Shown here: piece after piece, positions 21,737 through 34,339 of the stretch
How the letters are laid out: each line of letters opens with the position of its first letter
How positions within the stretch are numbered: the first letter of the stretch is position 1
Assembly: GCA_001579985.1 (NCBI GenBank)
Contig: LRSR01005105.1
Coordinates: forward strand, 1 to 34,339
Direction: 5' to 3'
Source of the DNA: Hypsibius dujardini
Taxonomy: Eukaryota; Tardigrada; Eutardigrada; Parachela; Hypsibiidae
Length of the DNA: 34,339 bases
Position numbers and translations under genes: made by a program
Notes under the pieces: generated by a model
The model's database searches: none
What the model saw: the letters and a program-made list of their open reading frames with translations, nothing else
Told to the model about the DNA's origin: nothing

Positions 21737-22519
21737 ATGAACCAAAAGTACGGTGAAGCCCCGCCGGCCTACAACACAGGCACTTATCCCTACGGACAGC
21801 AGCCGCTGTTCCAGCCACTGCCCACCATGCCCGGTCCGTCCGGTCATCAGATGTATGCACCGCAGCAGCAGCAGTACAATCCCTACGTAAGTCCAATGGA
21901 AGATGACAAAAAATTGTGCATAAAATTTGCCGACAAAATTGGGCACTGTTGAAAGAGATCGGAAGGTTCCCGAAATAAAACCATTTTTACTACGCCATTT
22001 TCTCATGTTTTTCCCCCTACGCGTTCCAGCCTCAGCAGAGCACCACGGTGGTCCACGTTGCGCCATCCCACGATGCGCACCACCATCACCACACGCAGAC
22101 CATTATCGTGGTGGATCGGTAATATACTTTTTTGGCAAACAAAATATATATTTTGATTTTAGTTTAGAAGTTGAAGCCTAACTTGTTTGTTTGTTTGTTT
22201 TTCAGCGGTGTGAATCATTTCCTGCACTTCTGCATCAGTCTGTTCTTCTTCCCGTGGCTGTTTGTGTGGCTGTTCCGTAAGTTATTCGGGATACGCCCAT
22301 TTGATTGATCGATGGATTGTTAGCATGTATTTGAGTTAGCCAACTGTTGATTGATTAATGCATTGATTGAAACTTGTGGCTTGATTGGTTTGTTGTGGCT
22401 ATTAGATAGATTGGTTGATTGGGTTGCGCTTGATTGATTGCCCGGTGAAATCATTTGCCGTCCGGTGGTCAGAAATAAGCCTCTTTTGCATTGCAGTGTG
22501 CATCACTAAAGGCTGCTAA
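21737..22519 (+). CDS. 110-residue PPxY/His-rich protein with C-terminal HCLH/PW membrane segment (copy B)
   Basis: Exons 21737-21886, 22030-22118, 22206-22276 and 22497-22519 have the same lengths and phases as copy A and give 110 residues. The PPxY motif (9-12), five-His run and FFFPWLFVWLF segment are intact. The eight changes from A are D2N, A16T, Q24L, G54S, V61A, E78V, C85F and D108K. C85F removes the Cys of the otherwise shared NHCLH motif, giving NHFLH, so the copy may have lost a lipidation or metal-binding residue. All splice sites are intact, although donor 2 (GTAATA) is weaker than in A, so the gene is probably expressed. Function is unknown, as for copy A. Confidence 0.83.
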
Positions 22520-22739
22520 ACATGAGAACGGACGGATAGGCACACTCTTCATCAGGAATTGACCGGCGGATAACTTTTGCCGGATCACCGATCTTCGTTT
22601 TGTTCAATACTTTAATAATACATTATCTTGTTCATCCAGAAAACAGGCGTCGTCGCCGAAACTCCCCAAGCTTTTATATGCTCATATGATCCTTTCTTCG
22701 TCGTTCCTAGTTTGTAAGACTCACTAGTACCTGAATTTA

Positions 22740-23723
22740 CCGCGTGTAAACTTACTTTTGAGACTAACTTCACTGACTTCCTGCTTTGTCCCCTCTAGCA
22801 GGGGGAAAGTAGGTCACCACTCATTCAACAGAATTTTCTTTCTTTAATCATAAAAGATCGGCATTAATTTGGGTTTGTTTTCGTTTTTTCTATCTTCTCC
22901 GGGAAGCACCAAATCGACGTTTTGTCCCTGTGAATCCGCACCAGCTATTAAAAATCGAACAGATCAAAGCTTCTCATCGTTTCTCAAAGGTGCTCAAATG
23001 TAAACAAACTTTGAAAATTCATTGGCCAGTCGATTATCTAGAGCACATTTTCGTCGAATCCTTGCCAGAAAAAAGATCCCTCAGTTTCCCAGTTTCTCAG
23101 TTTCTCAGTTCCTCAGTTTTCCCAGAGCCTCCTGAGAATGAGGTTTTTTCATTTACCGCAATGGTTGAACCTCCCCCGTTGTTTCAAGGCCGATCCTCCA
23201 CAAAACACCAAATACAGCGCTCAAAATGCATTTATTAGATCAAAATATGTCTAGTGTTCACAATGTTACCTTTGACGACCCTCGCGTATCAAAGAGACGA
23301 ATAGATCTCGCGGCGGTCGCGTTGAGGACATTTTCAGGGAGGAGAACTTCCCCTTAAGCCATTTTCAACACTTCTCAGATTCTCAGTTTGATAAAATTAA
23401 AAAATTTAACCAGGTTGGTTTCGCTGCTCAAAGGGGCTAATTAACACACTTTATCAAATCGCAAAATAAAAAAAAGCTGTGAAAATTGTGGAAGAAATAG
23501 CGCCTTATTTAGGCAGAAAAAGCATCCAGGATATCGCTGTTTTCTGGTCATCGGCGAGTTTGGCGTGTGGGCACGCGATTGATTGTTAGATTGAAGGATT
23601 ATTTTTATTTTCGTATAGGGAACTAAAATATCTAGCTTTTGGCGTCTTAAGTTTCTGTTGTTTTTCGACTTGAGGGAAGTGGGAGTTGATAGAACTTAGT
23701 CTCAAAATTAAGCTTACACCCCG
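22740..23723. mobile_element. 984-bp non-autonomous DNA transposon with TA target duplication
   Basis: The left end CCGCGTGTAAACTTACTTTT and the right end (reverse complement CGGGGTGTAAGCTTAATTTT) share about 28 bp, both continuing GAGACTAA. TA flanks both sides (22738-22739 and 23724-23725). Unit A preserves the empty site, GAATTTATAGTT, with one TA. This is the Tc1/mariner-type footprint. A TTTCTCAG tandem repeat lies at 23079-23124. The 102-residue frame at 22930 shows no transposase motifs, so the element is non-autonomous or decayed. Confidence 0.85.
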
Positions 23724-23832
23724 TATAGTTCTCCACTAATGACATTGCTCAATCACAAAACACGAGTATTAGAAAATGACCAAGTGCGGTAAGGTATGAG
23801 AGTATTTTCCATGAATTTACCAGATAATTAGT

Positions 23833-24362
23833 ATTATCCACGGTTCGCCCATCCTTGCAATGTTGTTCGCCATTTCGCAAGTTAATATTGTATCACACGC
23901 AGGAAATATAGTCACAAAGAACACATTTCAACTTTGCGACAAAGTAATACATTTTTACTGTGGAAAAAACGTAAAAAACACTGGCAACACAAATCACCCA
24001 TTAGTTATGGTTTCTACTGGATGGTTGCACGCTAAATGTAGTGGGCGCGTTTTAAACAGTCACTTTCTGCTTTCCACCGTCCTTCCTCATCTAATCAGAG
24101 GTCGGGAGAAAGATAACCGGATCACTTTTGTCGTACTTCAACAGGGCTCGTTATCATGTAACTCATTGAATATCCACGCATCTACGTTGCAAGTCGATCG
24201 GAGGGCGGCAGAAAAAGTTTCGGCCATTTTCTTGCTAATTACGGGTGCTGCCTCCCTGCCTGTGTAAGGTTCAACAGGTGCTGCCCCTCCGCTCAGCTCT
24301 CACTCCCCTGATCCAGCCCGCCGACTGTTTTCCGCGTTTAAGGCAACTTAATCCCAGCTGGT
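23833..24362. other. Upstream region of gene C, no gene seen
   Basis: About 530 bases between the end of duplication unit B and the ATG of the next family member. A 135-residue frame at 23860-24267 has no recognisable domain. The promoter and 5' UTR of gene C should be here. Confidence 0.4.
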
Positions 24363-25267
24363 ATGGAGGGAAAGGAGGCTCCACCGCCGTATCAGGGAGG
24401 GCATATGCCACAGGGACCTCCTCAGCAGCAGCACTATCCCGCACCGTATCCCGCGGGTGGGCAGGGTTATCAGCCGGCACCGCAGCCGCAGTACGCTCCA
24501 CAACCGCAATATGCGCCACAGCCGCAGTATCAGCAGCAGTACCAGCCGCAATACACTCCTCAGGTAAGTGGTAAAAAAAATTTCTCAGGGGGAGGTTTTT
24601 GTGTGGACCTTTGTCAATTGATTGGTTGAATCAGCTAAATTGCATGCTGTCAAGTGCAATCCACTAATCAACTGCAGCAAACTGATTTGGAATGATTAGT
24701 TAGTCTGCAAAATTAGTTTTGTGGATTATATGGCTTATTAGGTGTATTGATCAGTATGAGAGTGATATTTTGCTGGTGTGTGTAAGTTTCGACCTCGATT
24801 TTAGTGGGGAATGTTTTCGTTTTTCTTTTTATATGCCACTTGTACGCTTGATTGCTTGATTGGTTGTTTGCTGATGTACTTGACAGGTTTTTTTGCTCTT
24901 TCAGACAGTGATTCAGGTCGGGCAGCCCGGAGTCCAGCACACCCACACCACCACGGTCTATGTTGAACGGTAGGACTGTTTGTTAGTTTGGTGGCAGCAT
25001 CAGCTGAACGTGTGAGATGCTCGTTGGTTTTCTTCGATCAATCCTTATTTGACGATGCGACTGTTTTCTTTTTTGCTCATTCAGGAATGTGAATCATTGC
25101 CTTCACTGCCTGATCACCCTGTTCTTTCCGCCCTGGATCTTTGTTTGGCTTTTCCGTAAGTTTTTCTGAGACTTCACCATCAAATGGTCCTTCCTCCGCT
25201 CCTGATGAACTAGTAAACAATATCTTAGACACGTTCACTTTTTCTTTTAGTTTGCTTGACCAACTAA
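24363..25267 (+). CDS. 117-residue PPPY/Gln-rich protein with C-terminal HCLH/PW membrane segment (copy C)
   Basis: Exons 24363-24563, 24905-24969, 25085-25155 and 25251-25267 splice in the same phases (0, 2, 1) as copies A and B and give 117 residues. The N-terminus has PPPY (EAPPPYQGG, 5-13), then a Pro/Gln/Tyr-rich region with tandem PQYAPQ units (about 42-62). Next come TVIQVG and an HTHTTTVYVER stretch instead of the five-His run, then NVNHCLHCL (90-98) and a hydrophobic segment with FFPPWIFVW, ending LCLTN. It is clearly a paralogue of A and B but diverged outside the membrane segment, so it is older than the A/B duplication. PPPY suggests WW-domain binding. No database family is recalled. 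ATG 24363 gives PPPY near the N-terminus, as in A and B. Confidence 0.85.
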
Positions 25268-26872
25268 AGATACCTTCCCGGATTCTTGGACCATCATGAC
25301 AGATTCATCAGCCTTTTGTCCATTTACTTTTTGCACACTATACGCAACACAAACCGGAAGGAGATTCGGGTAGCTTGTTATCCCGTTTATCGATACAAGC
25401 TAGTTATTTTTGTGCTTTCCCTGCAGTTATTGTTTTATTTGCCGCTCGTATTCCTTTTTGTCCCTGATTTTTAAGTCTTTTTATATCTGGTTCCTGTCAT
25501 AACCTTATCTTCCCTCATCCGCAAGATTTAAGGCTGTTAATGCTAGTGGTACTAACAACAGTTTTACTTCATTTCGTGGTCTGCCTGGATGTTTATCTAT
25601 ATACATGTCTGCCTTTCTGCCTGTGGTCTGTCTGTATGTCTTTCTTGTCTATCGTTCTGTTTGCACCTCTGCCAATGTGTCTGTATGTTTCTTGAGAGTA
25701 TATTTCGATGCTACCTCTACCTGCCTGTCTGTCCGTTCGTCTGTCTATCAACTTCACTGTCCGTCTGCTTATGCCCGCTGGCTATCTGATGCACAATTCC
25801 GATATTGCTTCAGGCGGTCTTAATTAGCTTAATACGATAAGTAGGAGCCGGATAATGCGCGCCTTCCATACTTTTCTTATTAATAAAAAGACGATCTAAT
25901 AGGGTGTGAAAAAGATAACAACAATGCTGTGACATGTACAGTGCTCAGAAGACTTCTCCACACTTTCCCAATTCGGCCGGGTTTCTCTATGTCCAGAATG
26001 TACAAAGCGCCTGTATCCAATACTCATAACCAGATAGAGCGTAATGTACAGTACTGTAAAAAGCCGACCAGAGAGAGCCAACTACGGTAAAGGTACACTG
26101 CAGATGAGTGGTGACGAATGAATGCGATGTACAAACAACAACCGAGGAGAGAGGGAAAAAAGATGAAACCAGAAGACGACGACGACGTAATTTCTGTATA
26201 AAACACCAACTGCAGGAACTCTCGCGTTAGAAACAAAAAATGAGGGGAACCATCCAGAGACACTTAACGAAAAATGAGGAAGGAAAACGAATGACAACGG
26301 CGAGAAACAATGGACGTGGCCTGTCCGGCGAGGATCAGAACGACGGTCCGATGGGCAACGAATATAACGAGAACGTACAAAGCACATACACAGAGAGAGG
26401 GCGAAAACGTAAAAAGAGAAAGGAGGAAAAAGCGCGACCGTGGATGACAAGAGAGCGGAAAAGGATAAAACATCTTTTCTTTTTGAATCTTTTCTTAGGT
26501 GGGGATATATAAAGTGCAGTTGCTCTCTCTCTCGTTCTGTCTGTCGAACCATCCGGATGAAGTTGTATCAAAACACACACCGCCCGCAGACACGTCCAAA
26601 AACGGCGGCGACAATTCCAGGCAATCCACAGACAAGTGTCTCAGACAGCCCTGCGTTCTCTTCCGTTCCGCAGCGCATGATTCAGAGGATAAGATGGGGT
26701 AAAATGTACCGTTTAAAGTCTTCCGTTTTGGATTCGGGCGTAACTAACAACTCTGCAGGCAGGCAGACAGGCAGCTGTCTGCGTCCTCCTTCCAAGTGAT
26801 AAACTCTGAAACCGGTGATACGGGCCACTTGTCTGTCTCTCTGACTGACTGGGGAGGGGACTAGGGGCTCTC
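25268..26872. other. 3' regions of gene C and HR3, simple repeats
   Basis: No coding gene seen. It holds a TCTG-rich stretch (25585-25780) and an AATAAA at 25882-25887 that could end the gene C transcript. The part nearer 26872 is probably the long 3' UTR of the minus-strand receptor gene; no clear minus-strand signal was found. Confidence 0.4.
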
Positions 26873-30819
<3,947 letters not shown>

Positions 30820-31221
30820 CTTCCCGGACAATAATACAGCAGACACACCACCGCACACACACACAATCACCACCACGAGAGAAGGGTAAAAATTGCGATC
30901 CGTCCATCAATTTTTCGTGTGCATACGATCGGTTGGGGGAGAAACAAATTATACTGTAACACTGCGGGCCATCCGCTAAACTCGCTTCGACCTATGCGGT
31001 AATAATTTATTATTTTGTCTGTGCAGACAGACACAGTGAAAGAAAGAAAGACGAAGGTACACTCGTACGCTCCGAGCGAAAAACTAACTACAGGCGCTCT
31101 TGTATCTCATCGAAAAGAATGAGAAGAGATCATCAATGAAAACACACGAAGGAAGCGTCACATCACAGCTTCTTCTTCTTTTCTTCTAGGGGTTGACCCA
31201 CAAACGCAATATCCGGCCTTT

Positions 31222-31243
31222 CACACACACACACACACACACA
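31222..31243. repeat. (CA)n microsatellite
   Basis: Eleven uninterrupted CA units upstream of the HR3 gene. Confidence 0.95.
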
Positions 31244-32455
31244 GTCTCGGCTGATTGAAGAGAAACTCTTCATTATAGTGAGCCGGTTCGTTTCGCTTCG
31301 GTTGTCTCCGGTTTGGAAAGCGCGCCGCGGAGAACCGTGAGCGAGTAAGAGAACTGACCAGCAGATTTGCCGGACCACGCACACTGATTGGCTGGAAAGG
31401 AAGCGCGCCCTTTTTCCATACGCCCCCCCTGTCGCGCTTACATATTTGATTGGCTGGGTTTCGAACCACTCTCCCTGAAATCCCGAGACGCGACCTTGAC
31501 TGTTGGAGAGGGCGAAAGGCAGGACAGGTTCAAGCCACGCCCTGTTCCTGCAGAGAACTCTTCCGTAAGTGGGAGATTCCCGCGACCACTGTCCGGCCCT
31601 ATTTCCGCGTTCCTGTTGCGGATGGGTGAGAGGGAAGAGGCCGCCAAAACAGGACAGGTCAACGACCAGACAAACAGACACGGAGAGGTCTGCGTTCAGG
31701 CAGGCCGTAGACAGGCACAAAACAAGAAAATAAATAAATTTCATAAATGCACTGTACAAATGCCGGCAGAAAAAAGATGCTGCCGAATAGACAGGCAGCA
31801 AAGAAAAGACGCGGATTTCTTCAGTGGATATCCACAAACTAAACACCAAGCTTGCAACAATTTGGCAGGACCGAGACTTTTTACGGAGGACCTGTTCCAG
31901 GAAGCCGCACAGGCAACCAGACTAGCAGGCAGATAAGTGATTGACTGGTCAGCCAGTAGGTCAAACCGTAGACAAAACGAAAAAAGGACGGGGGAAGAGA
32001 AGAGGCCCGGGGAAAGGAAAGCGAAATCAGCAGAAGGGGCGCCCAGCAATTCAGGCAGCCGGCCAGACAATTGAATCTAGGGCGCCGACCAACGGACCAA
32101 GGCATGACCCACTTTTTGCCCCGGCGCGGTCGCTGCAACTGCCACGGCTCTTACAGCATCGACATCCGAAGAATCACTGCTGACCAGAGCCGGCCGTTCA
32201 GGGGAGAAAGAAATAAGGCTCTGGTCATTTTCACTTTTCGCGCCCAAACGGATATGTGGACCACGCAGCAGTCGTTAAGTCACCACGAGAAAAAACGAGC
32301 AGGGAACCTGTTTCGGCGTCTGCAACAGCCGGACCTTGCATGGTGTGTGTGCTGTTATACTGCAGATGATGAGGAGGAGGGGAAAAACCAAGCAGAAGAG
32401 TCTACAAGACACACCTTTTATTGACGATTAGCCACGACGCGCGCGGGCTTATTTC

Positions 32456-32503
32456 AATGTCTGTCTGTCTATGATGTCTGTCTGTCGACTGTCTGTCTGT
32501 CGC
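32456..32503. repeat. TGTCTGTC simple repeat
   Basis: Short TGTCTG/TCTGTC array in the HR3 upstream region, the same motif as elsewhere in the window. Confidence 0.8.
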
Positions 32504-33645
32504 TGAACGCGCGCTCTAAAGCCCGCAGCGATGCATGGCGACCCAGTTTAGCGCCAGACCGTGACTGTGAAGAGCAGCAGCAGATGAGCTGATGATGGTG
32601 ATAATGATGATGAGGGAAGAAGAAAAAGCAGAAAAGATGAAGAGCTCTGCCGGGAAAGAGATTCAAGTACGACGCAGAGAGATATTTGAGTCATTCCGCG
32701 CTGCTCGCTGGTCAATCAGACAGAGTGGGAGAGAGAGAAGAGACAGACCGACGTCGGCGATTTTTTGCGTGTGTGTGTGTCTACAGTATATGAGATCTTT
32801 TGCAGGAGCTGGCAATTGGTCAGCCAGTCAGAACGGAAGACCTACTTTTGTGCGTGATGCTAGTGAAGAGCCCCGAAGTAGCAATGAGATTATTTTTCGC
32901 ATGTATACACTGTAGAAGATATTGAGATTGTGCATATGGTTCTTGACATTGGCATTCACGTTCACGTACTTAGTGTGCGCGCGCGGTTTTGACCTACATC
33001 ATTATTCCGCAGTAAAATGAAGTCGCTTAATAAATGCATAAAAGAGATATTAACGCTCTGTGAGAAAGTGCACTCATGCATACCTTCGGCGAAATAAAAT
33101 TATAATTAAAATTAAATATCATCCCGATATAATACAGAACTCAAATTGCGTGTAGTCCAAAACTTCTCATTGATTGAACCATCGAGGCAGCTGAAATTCG
33201 AAACAAAAATAGGCAGAAAATAAAAATAAATTATACCAAAAAGAGAAGAAAAATATTTTTATTCAAACGAAAAGAACTGAAATTACCGATTGACTCATTT
33301 TTATCCAATTTCAGGGAATCAGTGGACTCATTTAAAACATTCCTCGGCATACTGTCATAGACAAAGCACTACTGACCACACCGTGACACGACCAAATGAT
33401 ACCCGCGCTTACAGCGATTTGGCCCAAAAACGGTCGTTTATCAAACCGCCACTTTTTTACGCCAGTTCGTTGTGATAGCAGCCGAGCCAATGATACAGTA
33501 GCAAAGGATCCGCCCCCCAAAAAAAGCATTTCACTGTTCATCCTTCCGTAACCGGATCGAAACCACAACTACAATGGGCGTGTGTAAAACGCAGACACAC
33601 ACACACTTCCGGGATCTACATGCATGAGGTTGCATCGAAATCGTT

Positions 33646-33647
<2 letters not shown>

Positions 33648-33685
<38 letters not shown>
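33648..33685. repeat. (GT)19 microsatellite
   Basis: Nineteen uninterrupted GT units. Confidence 0.97.
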
Positions 33686-33687
<2 letters not shown>

Positions 33688-34339
33688 CGTTCTGTTGCGG
33701 TGCGCAGTTAACACACACAACAGATGACTGCAGGTCAACCGTAAATTTGGCCCAAGGGATGACTCACACAAATTCATACCCTGTATAACGGTGTAGTCAC
33801 ATTTTTTTGTCAGGCAATTCACAAGACCCAAATGGACAGTTTGTAAGGCCTTCAGTGGAGGCACGTATGGTGGCAGCGCCATCTGGCGCCCATGACTCAG
33901 TGTAGCTCGGCGAGCCAATTGATGCGGGGAAAGTTTACCGAATGGGGTCAAAGCCAACAACTCACCATGCACCAACATCACGTCATGCAATATGTGATCA
34001 TGTAAAATTCGCACAATAAATGCGTGTGAATCGAGCAACAACAAAAATGCATTTACAATTGCATTTTTTTAATAGACTCAATATTTTTATTTTATTTTCG
34101 TTCAGCTTCCTAGAAAATTTCATGAGAAATGCATCCTCTTTCAAAAATTAATTTTACTTGCTCTTGCTCTAAAACTAATTCATCAATCAGGACTAAGGAA
34201 GTACAAAAATACGTATTTACTGTATAAGAAAAACGCTTTGAAGTAACTATTATTAAACTTAAAAACAAAAACTATCTTTAGCCAAAAAACGGCGGTAGTC
34301 GCAATTGCACCATTTTTGCTAGCACCACTTTTAATAGAA

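Larger units (their letters stand above)
21607..23832 (+). repeat. Tandem duplication unit B
   Basis: Second copy of unit A, containing gene B. Alignment resumes on the far side of a 984-bp insertion (22740-23723): CGTATAGTTCTCCACTAATG matches unit A after TTTATAGTTTTCCACTAAGG. It then runs to GATAATTAGT, after which homology ends. Confidence 0.8.
30820..34339. other. HR3 upstream region, no gene seen
   Basis: About 3.5 kb with no recognisable coding sequence. Two inverted CCAAT boxes, each in GATTGGCTGG, lie at 31386-31395 and 31448-31457, about 570-640 bases upstream of the HR3 start, and could belong to its promoter. CA/GT and TCTG microsatellites are present. AGGTCA half sites with good 5' extensions occur at 31955-31963 and 32990-33000. 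Several 100-180-residue frames lack coding features. Confidence 0.4.

Noticed and set aside
22930-23238. 102-residue frame inside the 984-bp transposon as a transposase
   Set aside because: No DDE/D or helix-turn-helix signature, and part of it is translated TTTCTCAG repeat.
31455-31466. GGTTCGAAACC B-box-like match (minus strand), possible tRNA gene
   Set aside because: The surrounding bases cannot form a T-stem and no A-box or acceptor stem is present at the right spacing.
31388-31936. 182-residue plus-strand frame upstream of HR3
   Set aside because: Composition is like the surrounding noncoding DNA, with no domain, splice partner or Kozak support.
33875-33884. AGATGGCGCT (minus strand) resembling a CTCF core site inside GGCGCCAGATGGCGC
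   Set aside because: About two matches to this degenerate core are expected by chance in a window this size.
33616-34044. 142-residue minus-strand frame beginning LLLDSHAF, reminiscent of a DDE transposase strand
   Set aside because: No further catalytic motifs, and it ends in translated GT-repeat; the DSH resemblance alone is not support.

Overview
The window is intron-rich nuclear DNA from a small-genome animal. Splice sites are GT..AG, most introns are 75-900 bp, genes lie on both strands, and introns and intergenic DNA carry TCTG/CAGA and TTGATTGA simple repeats. An HR3/ROR-type nuclear receptor and a POC5 centriole protein point to a bilaterian. I favour an ecdysozoan, perhaps a tardigrade, but no single feature proves it. 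Gene models below were spliced by hand from the reading frames, and exon phases join consistently except where noted.

Layout, left to right. The 3' part of a tRNA pseudouridine synthase PUS3 gene (686-2720, +). A tiny 51-residue membrane protein (3405-3857, +). A 3-beta-hydroxysteroid dehydrogenase-type SDR (4668-6059, +). A complete five-exon DUF2828 (TROVE-like helical domain plus von Willebrand A) protein on the opposite strand (10461-6730), convergent with the SDR. A TMEM267-like membrane protein (12558-11591, -). POC5 (14575-18373, +). Three more small proteins of the same family as the 51-residue one (19699-20471, 21737-22519 and 24363-25267, all +). Finally an eleven-exon HR3/ROR (NR1F) receptor on the minus strand (30819-26873) with about 3.5 kb of upstream DNA.

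The most unusual content is the family of four short proteins sharing a C-terminal membrane segment of the form HCLHxxI...FxPWxxVWL. Three members have an N-terminal PPxY motif and a Pro/Gln-rich stretch, and two carry a five-His run. Two members are a recent tandem duplication. Comparing the two units exposes a TA-flanked 984-bp transposon insertion in one of them, and a 727-bp long-terminal-inverted-repeat element at the junction between them.

The other genes are housekeeping (tRNA modification, centriole assembly), metabolic (SDR) and regulatory (HR3, in arthropods and nematodes a molting-cycle receptor). Nothing suggests an operon. The shared theme is family expansion and mobile-element turnover in the small-protein cluster.
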